A stretch of 64,000 nt of DNA from Tuwongella immobilis (GTDB taxonomy: Bacteria; Planctomycetota; Planctomycetia; Gemmatales; Gemmataceae). The DNA lies in NCBI RefSeq assembly GCF_901538355.1, contig NZ_LR593887.1, positions 5,184,920-5,248,919 of the forward strand, given 5' to 3'. The notes under the pieces were generated by a model. That model saw only the letters and a list, made by a program, of their open reading frames with translations, was not told the DNA's origin and ran no database searches. Shown one piece after another: positions 55,748 to 63,688 of the stretch. The position numbers were made by a program, and so were the translations under genes. The first letter of the stretch is position 1. The number at the start of each line of letters is the position of its first letter.

Positions 55748-55819
55748 CGCTAGTCAGCATCGGTTCTGCTCCGTATCCTGTGTACAGATTATCCGTGCAG
55801 GGCGGGGGCAATTGCTGGC

Positions 55820-56890
55820 ATGAGCGAAATTACGTATCGGGACGCGGGACTTAATCTGGACACCTACGAGGAAACCCTCGAAGGCATTCGCCCGCTGATG
55901 CTTCGCACCCAGGATCGCACGCGGGTGCTTGATGGCTTTGGTGGCTTTGCCAGCCTATTTGACCTCGATCCCAATCGCTGGCTGTTCAACCGCAAATATC
56001 GTAAGCCCGTCCTGGTCACCTGCACCGACGGCGTCGGCACCAAGCTGAAAATCGCCACGATGATGGACCGCTACGAAACGGTCGGCATCGACCTCGTCGC
56101 CATGTCCGTCAACGACGCGCTCTGCACCGGGGCCGAGCCGCTCGTCTTCCTCGACTACCTCGCCATGCCCAAAGACGATCCCACGCTCACCAAGCGGCTG
56201 ATGGTCGGCATGAGCGAAGGCTGCATGCAGGCCCAATGCTCACTTACGGGCGGCGAGACGGCCATTCTGCCCGATTTCTATGCACCCGGCGATTTTGACA
56301 TGGCCGGCTTCTGCGTCGGCGTCGTGGACAAAGACCGCATCATCGACGGCAAACAAATCCAAGTCGGCGACGCCGTCATCGGCCTGGAATCCAGCGGCAT
56401 TCATTCCAACGGTTACAGCCTCGTTCGCAAGCTCGCTTTCGACATCGCCAAACTCGGCGTTCACGATCGCGTCCCCGAACTCAGTCAAACCGTGGGCGAA
56501 ACGCTGCTCACCCCCACCCGAATCTACGTTCAAGCAGTGCATGCCATCCTGCGGAATTACCCCGTGAAAAAACGGGTCGTTCGTGGCTTGGCCCACATCA
56601 CCGGCGGCGGATTGGTGGACAACGTCCCCCGAATCCTCCCCCCCGGTCGCCGCGTCTTCCTGAAGCGCGGCTCGTGGCCCATTCCGCCAGTCTTCACCTG
56701 GCTGCAAGGCATCGGCAATGTTCCGCAGGCCGAAATGGACCGCGTTTTCAATATGGGCATCGGGTTTGTCATGGTCGTCGCCCCCTATTTCGCGGAGAGC
56801 ATCATCCGCCAACTCGCCGCCGAGGGAGTCCCTGCTCACCTCATCGGCGAAGTCCGAGAAGGCGAACCGGCCGTGGAATGGGTCAGCTAA
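55820..56890 (+). CDS. purM: Phosphoribosylformylglycinamidine cyclo-ligase PurM
   Basis: 356 residues. PurM/AIRS fold: ITYRDAGLNLDTYEETL at the N-terminus, VTCTDGVGTKLKIA, the ATP/Mg site VDLVAMSVNDALCTGAEPL-like block, GGETAILPDFYAPGDFDMAG, IGLESSGIHSNGYSLVRKL and ITGGGLVDNVPRILP. It converts FGAM to AIR with ATP, step five of purine synthesis. No other pur gene is adjacent. The upstream 96 nt carries the ABC operon terminator, so it has its own promoter. Confidence 0.97.
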   Translation: MSEITYRDAGLNLDTYEETLEGIRPLMLRTQDRTRVLDGFGGFASLFDLDPNRWLFNRKYRKPVLVTCTDGVGTKLKIATMMDRYETVGIDLVAMSVNDALCTGAEPLVFLDYLAMPKDDPTLTKRLMVGMSEGCMQAQCSLTGGETAILPDFYAPGDFDMAGFCVGVVDKDRIIDGKQIQVGDAVIGLESSGIHSNGYSLVRKLAFDIAKLGVHDRVPELSQTVGETLLTPTRIYVQAVHAILRNYPVKKRVVRGLAHITGGGLVDNVPRILPPGRRVFLKRGSWPIPPVFTWLQGIGNVPQAEMDRVFNMGIGFVMVVAPYFAESIIRQLAAEGVPAHLIGEVREGEPAVEWVS

Positions 56891-57124
56891 TTGCTTGGTT
56901 TACTTGCACTCCGTGCCTCATTCTGAACAGTCGCCAAAGTGGGGTTGGCCGCCTTCTGTGCCAAACCCCGTTCAATTCTACGGGATTGTTCCGGATTCTG
57001 CCGAAATTTGTGATTCCGGCCTGAAAATTGCACGGCATGACGCCAGGTGAATCGAATCAACCAGACGGCACGTTCTGCCCCCTCTCCCGGGTTGTCGGGC
57101 GGATCGATGGACCTTGAGGTTCTT

Positions 57125-58657
57125 ATGCCCAGCTTGCAAGCGATGGCGACTCGCACGAGTTTATTTCGCAACTACTCCATGGTGGGATTCGATGAGATGT
57201 TTGACCAATTCGGTCAAACCCGTCCCCACTATTTTCCGATGCTCGAACAACTTGAGCAACTCGGACGCAGCAGCCTGGAAGAACAGGCGCGACTTGCCGA
57301 CAACATGATGCGGCAACAAGGGATTACCTTCACCGTCTACGGCCGAAGCCAAGGCGTCGATCGCATCATCCCCTTCGACCCCATCCCCCGCATCATCCCG
57401 CACGATGAGTGGGCGATGATCGAAGCCGGGCTGAAACAACGAGTCCACGCCCTCAATCTGTTCGTCCACGACGTTTACCACGATCGTCGCATTCTGAAAG
57501 ATGGCTGGGTGCCAGCCGACCTCGTCCTCGGTGCCTCCGGGTATCGCCGCGAGATGAACGGCATTCAAGTGCCACAGGATATTTATATCCACATCTCCGG
57601 AATCGACCTGATTCGCGGTGCCGACGGTCAGTACATGGTGCTGGAAGACAATTGCCGCACCCCCTCCGGCGTGAGCTATGTGCTCAAAAACCGCGAGCTG
57701 ATGAAGCAGGCCTTCCCGTCGCTGTTTGAATCGTACAGCGTGCAGCCGGTGGATGATTACGCCGCCAATCTGCTCGACGTGCTGCGATTTGCCGCGCCAC
57801 CCGATAAAGCCGATCCGAATATCGTCATCCTCACGCCCGGTGTCTACAACTCCGCCTATTACGAACACAGCTTCCTTGCCCGACAAATGGGCATCGAGCT
57901 GGTCGAAGGCCGCGACTTGGTGCTCGACAACGGCAACGTGTTCATGCGAACGACCCGCGGCTTGGAACGCGTCGATGTCATCTACCGCCGCGTCGATGAT
58001 GACTTCCTCGACCCGCTTAACTTCCGCCGTGATAGCCAGTTAGGCGTCGCCGGCCTCATGGGTGCCTATCGCGCCGGTCGAATCGGCCTGGCCAACGCCG
58101 TCGGCCCCGGCGTCGTCGATGACAAGGGCATCTACCCGTTTGTCCCCGACATTATCCGCTATTATCTGGGCGAAGATCCGATTCTCCCGAATGTCGAAAC
58201 ATTCCGACCGCTGATCCCCAGCCATCGCTCGCATATTCTGGCGAACCTCGACAAACTGGTCGTCAAGGCGGTCGATGCCTCGGGTGGTTATGGCATGCTC
58301 ATCGGCCCCGCTTCGACCCGCGAACAGCAAGACGAATTTGCCCGCAAGATCGAAGCCAACCCGCGAGGCTACATCGCCCAACCGACGATTTCGCTCAGCC
58401 AACACCCCACACTCGTGGACGGCGGGAAACTCGAAGGCCGACATATCGACCTGCGCCCCTTCGTGCTCTACGGCCGCGAAATCAAAGTCCTCCAAGGCGG
58501 CCTGACCCGAGTCGCGCTCCCCAAAGGAAGCCTCGTCGTCAACAGCTCTCAAGGCGGCGGCACCAAAGATACCTGGGTTCTCCGCGGCCCCCGCAGCGAA
58601 TCCCCATCCACCGCCGTCACCATGATGCAACAACAATCCCAAACCCAATCCACCTAA
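57125..58657 (+). CDS. Circularly permuted ATP-grasp type 2 protein (DUF404/DUF407)
   Basis: 510 residues from ATG 57125 (GAGG 5 nt upstream); ATG 57107 and GTG 57047 are alternatives. Family blocks: GFDEMFDQ, FTVYGRSQGVDRIIPFDPIP, FVHDVYHDRRILKDG, GADGQYMVLEDNCRTPSGVS, ILTPGVYNSAYYEHSFLARQ, VIYRRVDDDFLDPL and the ATP-binding VKAVDASGGYGMLIGP. It probably makes a peptide-like bond on an unknown substrate. Elsewhere this gene is followed by an 'alpha-E' protein and a transglutaminase-like protease. Neither is here, so the gene is an orphan. Downstream sequence is the noncoding repeat element. Confidence 0.92.
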   Translation: MPSLQAMATRTSLFRNYSMVGFDEMFDQFGQTRPHYFPMLEQLEQLGRSSLEEQARLADNMMRQQGITFTVYGRSQGVDRIIPFDPIPRIIPHDEWAMIEAGLKQRVHALNLFVHDVYHDRRILKDGWVPADLVLGASGYRREMNGIQVPQDIYIHISGIDLIRGADGQYMVLEDNCRTPSGVSYVLKNRELMKQAFPSLFESYSVQPVDDYAANLLDVLRFAAPPDKADPNIVILTPGVYNSAYYEHSFLARQMGIELVEGRDLVLDNGNVFMRTTRGLERVDVIYRRVDDDFLDPLNFRRDSQLGVAGLMGAYRAGRIGLANAVGPGVVDDKGIYPFVPDIIRYYLGEDPILPNVETFRPLIPSHRSHILANLDKLVVKAVDASGGYGMLIGPASTREQQDEFARKIEANPRGYIAQPTISLSQHPTLVDGGKLEGRHIDLRPFVLYGREIKVLQGGLTRVALPKGSLVVNSSQGGGTKDTWVLRGPRSESPSTAVTMMQQQSQTQST

Positions 58658-58672
58658 TCCCTTCCATTCAGT

Positions 58673-59429
58673 AGGTGTGTCGGTGTGTGGGTCGCGGTCT
58701 GTGGGAGTGGAGTGGGACGCGGTCTGTGGGAGTGATGGAAGGGGCTCTGCCCCTGGCCCCCGGCCAAGGGACTTGAAAGCCCCTTGGCAATCCCCAGCTT
58801 CGCTCCGATCATTTTTCGGGGCGATCGATTGACTGCGTCACCTCGCTCACCCCGAAAAATGCTCCTCGCGGGGGGCCACCTCTGGGGCTTTTAGGCGAGG
58901 AACTACCGCTGGCTGACGCCCCTTTTTCAGGTACTCTTCAGCCAACTTTGGCGATGTCACGGATTGGGCAAGTGGGGTGGATTTATCCATTTCCGCGAAT
59001 GGGCTGCCGACAGGATTTCGTCACGCCCATCGGCGACCGACTCAATTCCATCCATTGAAGCATCATCGACAGCCCGCATGGGAGTGGGATCCATCCACCC
59101 CAATGACCACTCCGCATCATGAACCATTCCGCCTCATGGACCATTCGGCTGAGGAACGCCCGAAGAGGGGGCGTCAGCCAGCGAGCGCTCCCCGCCAGCA
59201 AGCCCAAAGTGGCCACCGCGACGAGCATTTTCGGGGCGGCTTTTTGACAATGTCAAAAAACGTCCCGAAAATGACCGGAGCGAAGACGGGGATTGCCAAG
59301 GGGACCACGTTCCCTTGGCCAGGGCGTGGGACAGCGTCCCACACTCCACCAACAGCGTCCCACACTCCACCAACAGCGTCCCACACTCCACCAACAGCGT
59401 CCCACACTCCACCAACAGCGTCCCACACT
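58673..59429. repeat. Structured noncoding inverted repeat element
   Basis: Two arms of ~165 nt in opposite orientation (58760-58925 and 59157-59325) align along their length, about 230 nt apart. Shared features: a hairpin ccaaggg…cccttgg with unrelated loops in the two arms, then gcaatcccc, cttcgctccg, a hairpin cattttcggg…cccgaaaatg-type, ctcgcgg, ggccac and ctggctgacgcccc. Outside each arm lie related G/T-rich repeats: two copies of a cgcggtctgtgggagtg unit on the left, and a 21-nt array on the right. Stems are kept while loops vary, which suggests selection on RNA or cruciform structure. I see no coding sequence; the open frame 58977-59819 is a shadow. Confidence 0.75.
59331..59429. repeat. 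21-nt tandem repeat array, 4.7 copies
   Basis: The unit acagcgtcccacactccacca starts at 59331, 59352, 59373 and 59394, with a 15-nt partial copy at 59415-59429. Copies appear identical. The array abuts the right arm of the inverted repeat and ends 27 nt before the pdxH stop. Confidence 0.9.
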
Positions 59430-59456
59430 GACGCACACACATCTCCAAACCGCGGG

Positions 59457-60098
59457 TCATGGGGCGAGGCGTTCGATGATCCATGCGTGGGTGGTGGGGC
59501 ATTTTCGGTAGCGGATTCGGTCGTGGAGGCGGGATGGGCGGCCTTGCCAGAATTCGATTTGCGTGGGGATGACGCGAGTGCCGCCCCAGTGGGGTGGGCG
59601 GGGGACGTTGCCATCGGCGTACTGGCGTTGCAGCTCGGCCATTTTCTCTTCCAATGGCGTGCGGCTGGGGATCACCTGGCTTTGCGGGGAGGCGATCGCT
59701 CCGAGTCGGCTTCCGAGTGGTCGGCTGGCGAAGTAGGTATCGGAATCGGCCGCATCGACGCGTTCGGTGGTCCCTTCGATCCGGACTTGGCGTTCCAATT
59801 CTGCCCAGAAGAAGAGTAACGCGGCGTGTGGATTTTCGTCGATTTCATGGGCCTTGCGACTGAGATAGTTGCTGAAGAAAACAAATCCACGCTCGTCGAA
59901 TCCTTTGAGCAGAACGATTCGGGCGGAGACTTCCCCGCTGGGCAATGCGGTGGCCAGCGTCATGGCGTTGGGTTCCAGCAATTGGCTGGTCAGCGCTTGG
60001 TCGAACCAGAGGCGAAACTGGCGAATCGGGTCGCTATCGACGCTGGATTCGCTGAGTTCGCCTTGGGTGTAATCTTTGCGAAGGTTTGCGATACTCAT
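59457..60098 (-). CDS. pdxH: Pyridoxamine 5'-phosphate oxidase PdxH
   Basis: 213 residues from ATG 60096-60098 (AGGA 11 nt upstream); a longer open frame to 60146 is less likely. FMN-binding and catalytic blocks: RIVLLKGFDERGFVFFSNY, SRKAHEIDENPHAALLFFW, ELERQVRIEGTTERV, SRPLGSRLGAIASPQSQVI and C-terminal FWQGRPSRLHDRIRYR. It oxidises PNP/PMP to PLP with FMN and O2. Its downstream end faces the tandem repeat array. Confidence 0.96.
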   Translation of the reverse strand: MSIANLRKDYTQGELSESSVDSDPIRQFRLWFDQALTSQLLEPNAMTLATALPSGEVSARIVLLKGFDERGFVFFSNYLSRKAHEIDENPHAALLFFWAELERQVRIEGTTERVDAADSDTYFASRPLGSRLGAIASPQSQVIPSRTPLEEKMAELQRQYADGNVPRPPHWGGTRVIPTQIEFWQGRPSRLHDRIRYRKCPTTHAWIIERLAP

Positions 60099-60395
60099 GG
60101 GCAAGGCATCCTGAATTCGGTCATTTGCTGAGAGCGATTCGGCCATTGGGCACCAACCGATCGAATCCGACCGCCTTCACGCTCCAATCGACGACTCGTC
60201 CATTTCGTTTTACGCATTCGGCCGTCGGGCACCAAGCATCTCCTCCGTTATCGAATCAGTCACAGTTCGAACAAATATTCTTCCGATTCGTTAATACCCA
60301 GACATACCGCAGCTTGTTGATGCGACATCTGGGAAGGCGAATAATCACTCAGGTTAATGTGGCCGAAATGGACGTTTTATTCGGAGTCCGAATCA

Positions 60396-61301
60396 ATGCC
60401 TCTCCCCCAGCGCATGGATTCTCGGCGTGGGTTCACGCTGATTGAATTGCTTGTGGTGATCGCGATTATCGCAATCCTGATCGGATTGTTATTGCCTGCG
60501 GTCCAGAAAGTTCGCGAAGCCGCCGCTCGAATGCGGTGTCAGAATAATTTGAAGCAGTTGGTTTTGGGATGCCACAACTATCAAGACAGTTTCAGTGCGT
60601 TACCGCCGGGCTGGGCAACGAACCAGCTCACCGCTCCGAATCCGGGGTGGACTTGGGGATCGCTGACGTTGCCGTTTATTGAACAAGCGGCACTGTTTCA
60701 ACAATTGAACCCGTTGCCGACCTCGAACATGCCGACGGCGGCAGCGCAACCGCTGTTGCAGCAATCGCTTAGCGTGCATACCTGCCCCTCGGATAGTGGC
60801 CAACGGCTGAACGTCGCTTATGCCAACTATGCCAAGTCGAACTACATCATCAATCGTCAGGTGGCTGGGCCGAATGCGGCGGGGCGACCGGTGGCATTGA
60901 GCATTCAAACGATTGCCGATGGCTCGAGCAATACGATTCTGCTCGGCGAACGGGATTACACCTTCAACACGGGTGCGATTTGGTGTGGGATCATCAATTC
61001 CAGTGGCTCGTTTGAAGGGCGTGCGGGCCGTGGCATGAATCAACGGATGGCCGCGAATGGGCCACCGCCGGTGAATTTCGCCAGCGATGGCGACTGTCGC
61101 CGATTGGGCTTTGCCAGTCTGCACACGGGTGGCTGCAACTTTGCGCTGGCGGATGGCTCGGTGCGGTTCATTCGCCAGAATATCGAAGCAAACCCGGCGG
61201 AGAGCTGGTGTACCTTCCCGCCGCCAGCGGCTCCGGCGAGCTTCCTGTTCCAAAATCTGATGAACCCCAGCGATGGGTTCCCCCTGGTGGGCGATTTCTA
61301 A
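60396..61301 (+). CDS. DUF1559 protein with type IV pilin-like N-terminus
   Basis: 301 residues. ATG 60396 (GGAG ~10 nt upstream) gives [18 protein letters not shown] with the prepilin-type signal. The conserved [20 protein letters not shown] and [17 protein letters not shown] follow, and [20 protein letters not shown] closes the domain. It differs from the two at 45957-47835 in the middle. Followed 22 nt later by a lipoprotein gene. The 297 nt upstream (60099-60395), between it and pdxH, shows no other feature. Confidence 0.93.
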   Translation: MPLPQRMDSRRGFTLIELLVVIAIIAILIGLLLPAVQKVREAAARMRCQNNLKQLVLGCHNYQDSFSALPPGWATNQLTAPNPGWTWGSLTLPFIEQAALFQQLNPLPTSNMPTAAAQPLLQQSLSVHTCPSDSGQRLNVAYANYAKSNYIINRQVAGPNAAGRPVALSIQTIADGSSNTILLGERDYTFNTGAIWCGIINSSGSFEGRAGRGMNQRMAANGPPPVNFASDGDCRRLGFASLHTGGCNFALADGSVRFIRQNIEANPAESWCTFPPPAAPASFLFQNLMNPSDGFPLVGDF

Positions 61302-61323
61302 TCATCCCGTTGGAGGCAACCTC

Positions 61324-61758
61324 ATGCGAACCATGCGATGGACCCCGCTCCTCATGCTGGGCATGCTCATTGGATTGTGCGGATGTGGCGACAGTGGCGG
61401 CGGAATTGCCGTGCGTGGCAAGGTCACATTCGATGGCAAGCCGGTCGAAGATGGCGTGATTCTCTTCATTCCCGAAGGAGCGTCCAATTCCGGGGCGGAT
61501 TCGTATCGTCCGAAGGTCGGCACGCAAATTCTCAACGGCGAATATGCGATGGAAGCCGATCGCGGCCCGCAGACCGGTACCTATCAGGTTTCGATTACCT
61601 GGGAACAAAAAACCGGGCGGAAAATCCCCAGTGGCGATCTGATTCCGAAGGAAGAAACGAAGCAGATTCTTCCTGAACGCTACAATACCAAGACGACGCT
61701 AAAAGCGACGATCAGCCTTAGCGACAATGTTCACAATTTCGATCTCAAATCGAAGTGA
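61324..61758 (+). CDS. Lipoprotein with carboxypeptidase-regulatory-like fold
   Basis: 144 residues from ATG 61324, with GGAGG upstream. The lipobox is MLIGLCGCGDS. The mature domain has VRGKVTFDGKPVEDGVILFIP, GTYQVSITW and a terminal NVHNFDLKSK strand, the same fold as the lipoprotein at 45467. It is the second gene of a DUF1559-lipoprotein pair. Function unknown. Confidence 0.87.
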   Translation: MRTMRWTPLLMLGMLIGLCGCGDSGGGIAVRGKVTFDGKPVEDGVILFIPEGASNSGADSYRPKVGTQILNGEYAMEADRGPQTGTYQVSITWEQKTGRKIPSGDLIPKEETKQILPERYNTKTTLKATISLSDNVHNFDLKSK

Positions 61759-61771
61759 CCCGAACGAGCCG

Positions 61772-61809
61772 CCCCCACGACGATCCCAATTGCGGGACAA
61801 TCGTGGGGG
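61772..61809. terminator. Convergent hairpin terminator candidate
   Basis: A perfect 9-bp stem cccccacga/tcgtggggg enclosing a smaller tccc/ggga pair, between convergent genes. No T-run. Confidence 0.65.
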
Positions 61810-61826
61810 GTGCCGTTTCATCGAAG

Positions 61827-62873
61827 TTATTCACTGGGCGGGGTGAAATCGGCGATGTACAGTTGCGTGGGAGACCGGCCATCGCGGCTGGAGGTCCACA
61901 TGATCTTTTTGAAATCTGGACTGAACACCGGCAGCACGTCTTGGCCGGGTGCGTGGGTCAATCGCGCGGTTTTGCCAGTTTCGATGTTCATCCAATACAA
62001 ATCATAATTCGGGCGGGCCATCGGGTTGGAGTGATCGGCGGCCGTGTAGATGATGTGCTTGCTATCGCGGTACCAATAGGGTGCCCAATAGATCCATTGA
62101 TCGTCATTGGTGAGTGCTTTTTCGCCGGTGCCATCCGTATTGATGACATACAGTTGCAGCCGTTCCTTTTCCTTGCGGTCGCTGCGGAAAATGACTTTCT
62201 TGCCATCGGGGGAGAAGAACGGGCCGCCGTTGTAGCATCCGGGTGCGTTGGTCAATTTTCGCACCTGGCTGCCATCCGAATTCATGATGTACAGCTCCAG
62301 ATTGCCATCGCGATTGGAGCAGAAGACAATCTGCTTGCCATCGGGCGAGAACGAACCTTCCGCGTCGTAGCCTTTGGTGTTGGTGATATTGCGCAGGTTC
62401 CCACCATCGGGATCGCCCACGAAAATGTCCATATACGGGTCGAAGTCCCAGCTATATCGGCGACGGACGCCCTTCTTGCGGTCGTCTTCGCGCTGAACGT
62501 ACTCGGCTTGCTGCTGCTTCTTGGCTTCCGGGTCGAGGTGCGAGCTGGCAAACATGACCTGCTTGCCGTCCGGCGTGAAGTAGGCGCAGGTCGTGCGACC
62601 GATTCCGGGGCTGATTCGGCGAGCGCGACCATTCGCTAAATCTTGCACGAAAATCTGATAGAACGGATTCCCCGTTCCCTTCTCTTCGGCCTGGTAGACG
62701 ATCTGCTTTCCGTCTGGCGAAAAATATCCTTCCCCGGCGCGGAGATAATCGCTGGTCAACTGGCGGATATTGGTGAGGTGCTTGGCCTCGTCTTTGGTCC
62801 ATGGCCCTTCAGGTGTCGGAAGTCCGACGGGATCAGCGGCAATGGCGAGGCTGAGGATCATCATTGGGAGCAT
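61827..62873 (-). CDS. Exported TolB-like beta-propeller protein
   Basis: 348 residues from ATG 62871-62873 (AGGAG 9 nt upstream). A short signal peptide (MLPMMILSLAIAA) is followed by about six PD40/WD40-like blades, each with F-SPDGK (YFSPDGKQIVYQA, YFTPDGKQVMFAS, SFSPDGKQIVFCS, FFSPDGKKVIFRS). The pattern LYIMNSDGSQVRKLT is that of TolB. No N-terminal TolB domain or Tol/Pal neighbour is present, so it is a TolB-like propeller rather than TolB. Probably binds a periplasmic partner. Confidence 0.88.
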   Translation of the reverse strand: MLPMMILSLAIAADPVGLPTPEGPWTKDEAKHLTNIRQLTSDYLRAGEGYFSPDGKQIVYQAEEKGTGNPFYQIFVQDLANGRARRISPGIGRTTCAYFTPDGKQVMFASSHLDPEAKKQQQAEYVQREDDRKKGVRRRYSWDFDPYMDIFVGDPDGGNLRNITNTKGYDAEGSFSPDGKQIVFCSNRDGNLELYIMNSDGSQVRKLTNAPGCYNGGPFFSPDGKKVIFRSDRKEKERLQLYVINTDGTGEKALTNDDQWIYWAPYWYRDSKHIIYTAADHSNPMARPNYDLYWMNIETGKTARLTHAPGQDVLPVFSPDFKKIMWTSSRDGRSPTQLYIADFTPPSE

Positions 62874-62966
62874 GAAACGAGACTCCTGCCTACGGGATGC
62901 TTGTGTGCAAGCGGTTCATGAATTAGTGTAGTCGAAACCGATCCGTGAATCGCGGAGAATTTCGCC

Positions 62967-63614
62967 ATGCTATTCGCCCAAGATGCGCTAAAACAAAGTT
63001 CTGAACTGCTCAACGAGGGCAGTGAGAAGCTAAAAGAGTTGACCGGCAGTTCGTTCGATCTGGCGGTATTGATTTTCGGCGTGCTGGTCGTGGGCGTGGG
63101 TGCCCTGATTCTGCGGCGGTTTCTGTATCGCCGCGAGGTGATGCCCGATCTGCAAAAGGGACTGCGCGAAGACCTGCGGGAATATCCGCCCGCGCCGCCG
63201 GCAGGATCACGCACGCTTCACTATCAGAACGAACCGACGCGATTGCGGCTGGTGGTGGTCGCCCCGCAAGGCAAGAATGGCGAGCCAATTACCGCCGACG
63301 ATGTCCCCGCGCTGTTGGATGAAGTCTGTCGCGGATTGGGGGCCATGGTGCGGCTGGATAAGCCGCGAATCAAGGTGTGGCCACCGCAACTGTCGATTCC
63401 AGGCTTCGCGCCGACATTTCATCGCCTGATTACCACCGGCGATGATGCCAAAAGCCCCACCAAGTGGATTCTGACCGCTGGCCCCGCCAAGGCAGGCAAG
63501 CGGCCGATTCTGTTGGCCATGGCACTCAAGGCCGACGATGCGATGGAGCGCGACTTGGAGATTGTCACCCAACCGGCCGAATGGAACGACCGGCTGCGGA
63601 TTGTCAGTGAATGA
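62967..63614 (+). CDS. Small membrane-anchored protein of unknown function
   Basis: 215 residues from ATG 62967, with GGAGA upstream. One transmembrane segment near the N-terminus (FDLAVLIFGVLVVGVGALIL, ~30-50) is followed by a basic RRFLYRR stretch (inside) and a soluble ~150-residue domain with beta strands (TRLRLVVVAPQGKNGEPI, WILTAGPAKAGKRPILLAMA). Not recognised as a known family. Divergent from the propeller gene by 93 nt. Confidence 0.75.
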   Translation: MLFAQDALKQSSELLNEGSEKLKELTGSSFDLAVLIFGVLVVGVGALILRRFLYRREVMPDLQKGLREDLREYPPAPPAGSRTLHYQNEPTRLRLVVVAPQGKNGEPITADDVPALLDEVCRGLGAMVRLDKPRIKVWPPQLSIPGFAPTFHRLITTGDDAKSPTKWILTAGPAKAGKRPILLAMALKADDAMERDLEIVTQPAEWNDRLRIVSE

Positions 63615-63639
63615 CGTGCAAGCGTTGGTTGCCCGTATC

Positions 63640-63672
63640 GCGGTCAGATTCCGAGCTGTGAAATCTGACTGC
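63640..63672. terminator. Convergent hairpin terminator candidate
   Basis: An 11-bp stem gcggtcagatt/aatctgactgc (one G-T pair) with an 11-nt loop, between convergent genes. No T-run. Confidence 0.65.
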
Positions 63673-63688
63673 GATGCCGCAGCGGCGA

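Noticed and set aside
59331-59429. CRISPR array
   Set aside because: Units are contiguous 21-nt repeats with no spacers and no cas genes nearby.
58977-59819. 280-aa open frame on + with repeated ASHTPPT
   Set aside because: The repeat is the translated 21-nt noncoding array, and the 3' part is antisense to pdxH.
61827-62873. True TolB of the Tol-Pal system
   Set aside because: Only the propeller repeats are present; no TolB N-terminal domain and no tol/pal neighbours.
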